Below are positions 30,659 to 33,849 of a stretch of DNA of 33,849 nucleotides, in pieces. The stretch is from assembly GCA_044868295.1 (NCBI GenBank), contig JBIOWF010000203.1:1-33849 (forward strand). The letters run 5' to 3'. Position numbers and translations under genes: made by a program. The notes beneath the pieces were generated by a model. The model saw only the letters and a list, made by a program, of their open reading frames with translations. It was not told where the DNA came from and made no database searches. This stretch comes from JBIOWF01 sp044868295 (lineage in GTDB: Bacteria; Actinomycetota; Actinomycetes; Streptosporangiales; Streptosporangiaceae). Each line of letters begins with the position of its first letter. Position 1 is the first letter of the stretch.

Positions 30659-31038
30659 TTCCTTCAGATATGGATGGCTGCGCCACCCGGATGGTGGATC
30701 CCGGCCGGGTGAGCGCGGTGATCTCTTCGCTGCCTCCGAATGCCACGATCGACGGCCTGGCGCAGGTGTTCGGGCTGCTCGCCGACCCTGGGCGGCTGCG
30801 GCTGATGGCCGCCCTGCTCGAAGGCGGCGAGATGTGCGTTTGCGATCTGGCCGCCGCGTGCGGGCAGAGCGAGTCGGCGGTCTCCCACGCCCTGCGGCTG
30901 TTGCGCCTCAACAGGGTGGTCAAGGTCCGCCGCGCCGGCCGGATGGCCTACTACATGCTGGCCGACTCCCACGTCCGGATGCTGTTCGACCTGGCCCTCA
31001 CCCACGTCACCCACGACGAAGACGGCCGCCATGACTGA
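30652..31038 (+). CDS. ArsR/SmtB-family metal-sensing repressor
   Basis: A 128-residue winged-helix repressor, expected to release DNA on binding metal. It shows both metal sites of this family: CVCDLA (residues 62-67) at the alpha-3 region, as in ZiaR/CadC-like sensors, and the alpha-5 pattern Asp105-x-His107-x10-His118-x2-His121 (DSHVRMLFDLALTHVTH), the zinc site of SmtB/CzrA. The recognition helix is ESAVSHALRLLRLNRVV. The gene probably has a leaderless start. It overlaps the downstream CDF exporter by eight bases, so the pair forms a metal-efflux operon; zinc is the most likely inducer, with cobalt or nickel possible. Confidence 0.9.
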   Translation: MSVPSDMDGCATRMVDPGRVSAVISSLPPNATIDGLAQVFGLLADPGRLRLMAALLEGGEMCVCDLAAACGQSESAVSHALRLLRLNRVVKVRRAGRMAYYMLADSHVRMLFDLALTHVTHDEDGRHD

Positions 31039-32059
31039 CCAGGGTCACCGGTACGGCAGGCGACCTGGTCACGAGCATGGGCACGGCCATGGGCACGGCC
31101 ATGGGCACGGCCATGGGCACGGGCATGGGCACGGCGTCACCATGGACGCGGACCGCCGGCACCTCACCGGCGCGCTGCTGCTCATCGTCGGCTTCATGGT
31201 CGCCGAGGTCGTGATCGGCCTGGTCGCCCAGTCCCTCGCGCTGATCTCCGACGCCGGGCACATGCTGACCGACGCCGCCGCGATCGTGCTCGCGCTCGTC
31301 GCCATGCGGATCGCCGCCCGCCCGCCACAGGGCGGATACACGTACGGGCTCAAACGCGCGGAGATCATCAGCGCCCAGATCAACGGGATCACGCTGCTGC
31401 TCCTCACCGCGTACTTCGTCGTCGAGGGCATTCGGCGGCTCGTCCACCCGCCTGAGGTCGAGGGCATGCTGGTGCTGGTGACCGGCCTCGCCGGAATCGC
31501 CGTCAATCTCGCCGCGGCCTGGCTGATCAGCAGGGCCAACCGGGCCAGTCTCAACGTCGAGGGCGCCTTCCAGCACATAGTCAACGACCTCTACGCGTTC
31601 ATCACCACGACGATCGCCGGGCTCATTGTCTGGCTGACCGGATGGAGCCGCGCGGACGCCCTCGCCGCCCTGGTCGTGGCCGCCCTCATGTTCAAGGCGG
31701 GCTGGGGGCTGGTGCGCGACTCGGGCCGCGTATTCATGGAGGCGGCCCCCGCGGGGATGTCCCCGGCCGAGATCGGCGGGGAGATGGCCGCCCTGGAGAC
31801 CGTCGTCGAAGTCCACGACCTGCACATCTGGGAGGTCACCTCGGGCTACGCCGCGCTGTCCGCGCACGTCCTCGTCTCCCCCGGCGCCGACTGCCATGCC
31901 GTACGGCTGGCAACGGAAAGCCTGCTGCACGACAAGCACGGCATTGAGCACACCACTCTCCAGGTGGACCACGCCCCTCCGGAGCTCCTGAAGATCGGGG
32001 AGCCGGAGGCGCACTGCCACGACCCCCACGGCCCATACCACCGCGGAACCGGCCAATAA
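31031..32059 (+). CDS. CDF-family zinc/divalent metal exporter
   Basis: A 342-residue cation diffusion facilitator (CzcD/ZitB-like), an antiporter exporting zinc. The first 35 residues are a His-Gly-rich tail with eleven histidines in HEHGHG repeats. Six helices follow, with the metal-site residues in SDAGHMLTDAAA (His-x3-Asp, TM2) and FQHIVNDLYAF (His-x3-Asp, TM5), the pattern for zinc. A cytoplasmic domain ends EVHDLHIWEVTSGYAALSAH and a second His-rich stretch, HCHDPHGPYH. ATG 31031 overlaps the ArsR-like repressor by eight bases. Length is normal. Confidence 0.93.
   Translation: MTDQGHRYGRRPGHEHGHGHGHGHGHGHGHGHGHGVTMDADRRHLTGALLLIVGFMVAEVVIGLVAQSLALISDAGHMLTDAAAIVLALVAMRIAARPPQGGYTYGLKRAEIISAQINGITLLLLTAYFVVEGIRRLVHPPEVEGMLVLVTGLAGIAVNLAAAWLISRANRASLNVEGAFQHIVNDLYAFITTTIAGLIVWLTGWSRADALAALVVAALMFKAGWGLVRDSGRVFMEAAPAGMSPAEIGGEMAALETVVEVHDLHIWEVTSGYAALSAHVLVSPGADCHAVRLATESLLHDKHGIEHTTLQVDHAPPELLKIGEPEAHCHDPHGPYHRGTGQ
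31076..31135 (+). repeat. 12-bp tandem repeat encoding the His-Gly tract of the exporter
   Basis: CATGGGCACGGC is repeated five times head to tail, with one change in the fourth unit (last base G). Each unit encodes His-Gly-His-Gly, so gain or loss of a unit keeps the frame and alters the number of N-terminal metal ligands. Confidence 0.95.
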
Positions 32060-32177
32060 CGGCGGTCCAGGCGAAGAGGGGCGGACCTCAGACGCGCACC
32101 TCATCTCAGGAGTGCTTAATCGGAACAACAGCACAATTAAATAGACCTTCAACATCCGGTGAATCAGAGTCGGGACC

Positions 32178-32770
32178 ATGAATGCACGAGTTCTAGTGGC
32201 GATGGTGACGCCCTTCCACAGCGACGGATCACTCGACACCGATGGCGCCCGGGCCCTGGCCGCCCGCCTCATCGACGAGCAGGGCTGCGACGGTCTGGTG
32301 GTCAATGGCACGACCGGTGAAGCCCCGACGACCACGGACCGGGAGAAGGAAATCCTCGTCAGAGCGGTTGTGGACGCCGTGGGCGACCGCGCCGCCGTGA
32401 TCGCGGGAGCGGGCAGCTTCGACACCGCACACGCGGTCGAGCTGGCCAGGACGGCCGAGCGTGCCGGCGCCCACGGCCTCCTCGTCGTGACGCCCTACTA
32501 CAGCCGCCCCTCCCAGGGAACGTCGCGGCCGCCCACATCCGAGCGATGCTTGACGCCTTCGACAAGGGCGAAACCGGCGAGGCCACCCGGATCCACCAGC
32601 GCCTTCACCCACTCGCCAAGGGGATGATGACCCGGGCGCAAGGCGCCGTCACCGCCAAGGCGCTCACCAGGACCGGTCCGGTACGGCTGCCGCTGGTCGA
32701 CGCAGCGCCGGAACTGGTCGAAGCGCTCAACCGTGACCTGCTCGCGGCTGGGATCACCCCGGGCGAGTAG
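32178..32770 (+). pseudogene. dapA: 4-hydroxy-tetrahydrodipicolinate synthase, internally deleted and frameshifted
   Basis: From ATG 32178 the frame encodes a good DapA N-terminus (VAMVTPFHSDGSLDTDGARA, LVVNGTTGEAPTTT, GLLVVTPYYSRPSQ) up to about 32515. The next bases, read in another frame, give GNVAAAHIRAMLDAFDKGE and continue as a normal DapA C-terminus to the TAG at 32768-32770. About a hundred residues between these points are missing, including the YNIPGRT segment and the Schiff-base lysine, so the product could not catalyse aspartate-semialdehyde/pyruvate condensation. The original frame runs on to 32627 as unrelated residues. No strong Shine-Dalgarno precedes the start. A second copy elsewhere may serve lysine synthesis. 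A read-collapse or assembly error would look the same. Confidence 0.82.
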
Positions 32771-32808
32771 CATCCGGGCTGACACATTACTCGCCGAAGG
32801 GGATCGTC

Positions 32809-33786
<978 letters not shown>

Positions 33787-33849
33787 CCGACCACCGAGGC
33801 CAGACCGGCCCGACCAGCGACCAAGCGGAAGGCCCCGGTCAGCGCGTCC

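Noticed and set aside
31076..31135. 12-bp repeats considered as a CRISPR-like array
   Set aside because: Units are head to tail without spacers and encode the His-Gly tail of the metal exporter.

Overview
This is chromosomal sequence of a high-GC Gram-positive bacterium, an actinobacterium. I infer this from the strongly G/C-biased third codon positions, the complete mycobacterial/streptomycete-type ergothioneine cluster, the actinobacterial forms of DapD and malate dehydrogenase, and several promoters whose -10 box lies 6-8 bases from the start codon (leaderless mRNAs). The style fits Streptosporangiales or a relative, but no rRNA or other species marker is present. I saw no tRNA, rRNA, IS element, integrase or CRISPR array.

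Region 1 (1-14752) is a choline/glycine betaine to glycine catabolic locus. It holds the 3' end of choline dehydrogenase (betA), a convergent formyl-THF deformylase (purU), betaine aldehyde dehydrogenase (betB), and a betaine/proline-type ABC importer: an ATPase with a CBS-like tail, a fused double permease and a binding lipoprotein. Dimethylglycine oxidase and sarcosine oxidase soxBDAG follow. Import and oxidation would supply betaine, DMG oxidase and SoxBDAG demethylate dimethylglycine to glycine and load one-carbon units on tetrahydrofolate, and PurU frees formate and recycles THF. The betaine-to-dimethylglycine step is not in the window. Three promoters (purU, betB, DMG oxidase) share a -35/-10 pattern and a TTGCG-N5-CGCAA-type palindrome, suggesting one regulon under a regulator encoded elsewhere.

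Region 2 (14753-20809): a Mut7-C RNase/ubiquitin-like protein, a DUF6098-like protein, cytochrome bd genes in which cydA has lost an internal segment and its frame, a repeat-rich spacer, and a divergent pair of FAD amine/amino-acid oxidoreductase and cupin.

Region 3 (20810-24928): the ergothioneine operon egtA-egtB-egtC-egtD on the minus strand, with a 39-bp-period duplication that has split the egtA/egtB junction. egtE is not present.

Region 4 (25216-33849): a membrane protein divergent from a NarL/DesK-like histidine kinase and LuxR-type response regulator, dapD, an NTF2/SnoaL-like protein, an ABM-like monooxygenase, a 58-residue membrane protein, a zinc-type ArsR/SmtB repressor overlapping a CDF metal exporter with a slippage-prone His-Gly tract, a broken dapA, and malate dehydrogenase. 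Short tandem duplications recur throughout, and cydA and dapA have each lost roughly 0.3 kb internally with a frame change; either the genome has undergone recent decay there or the assembly is wrong at those spots.
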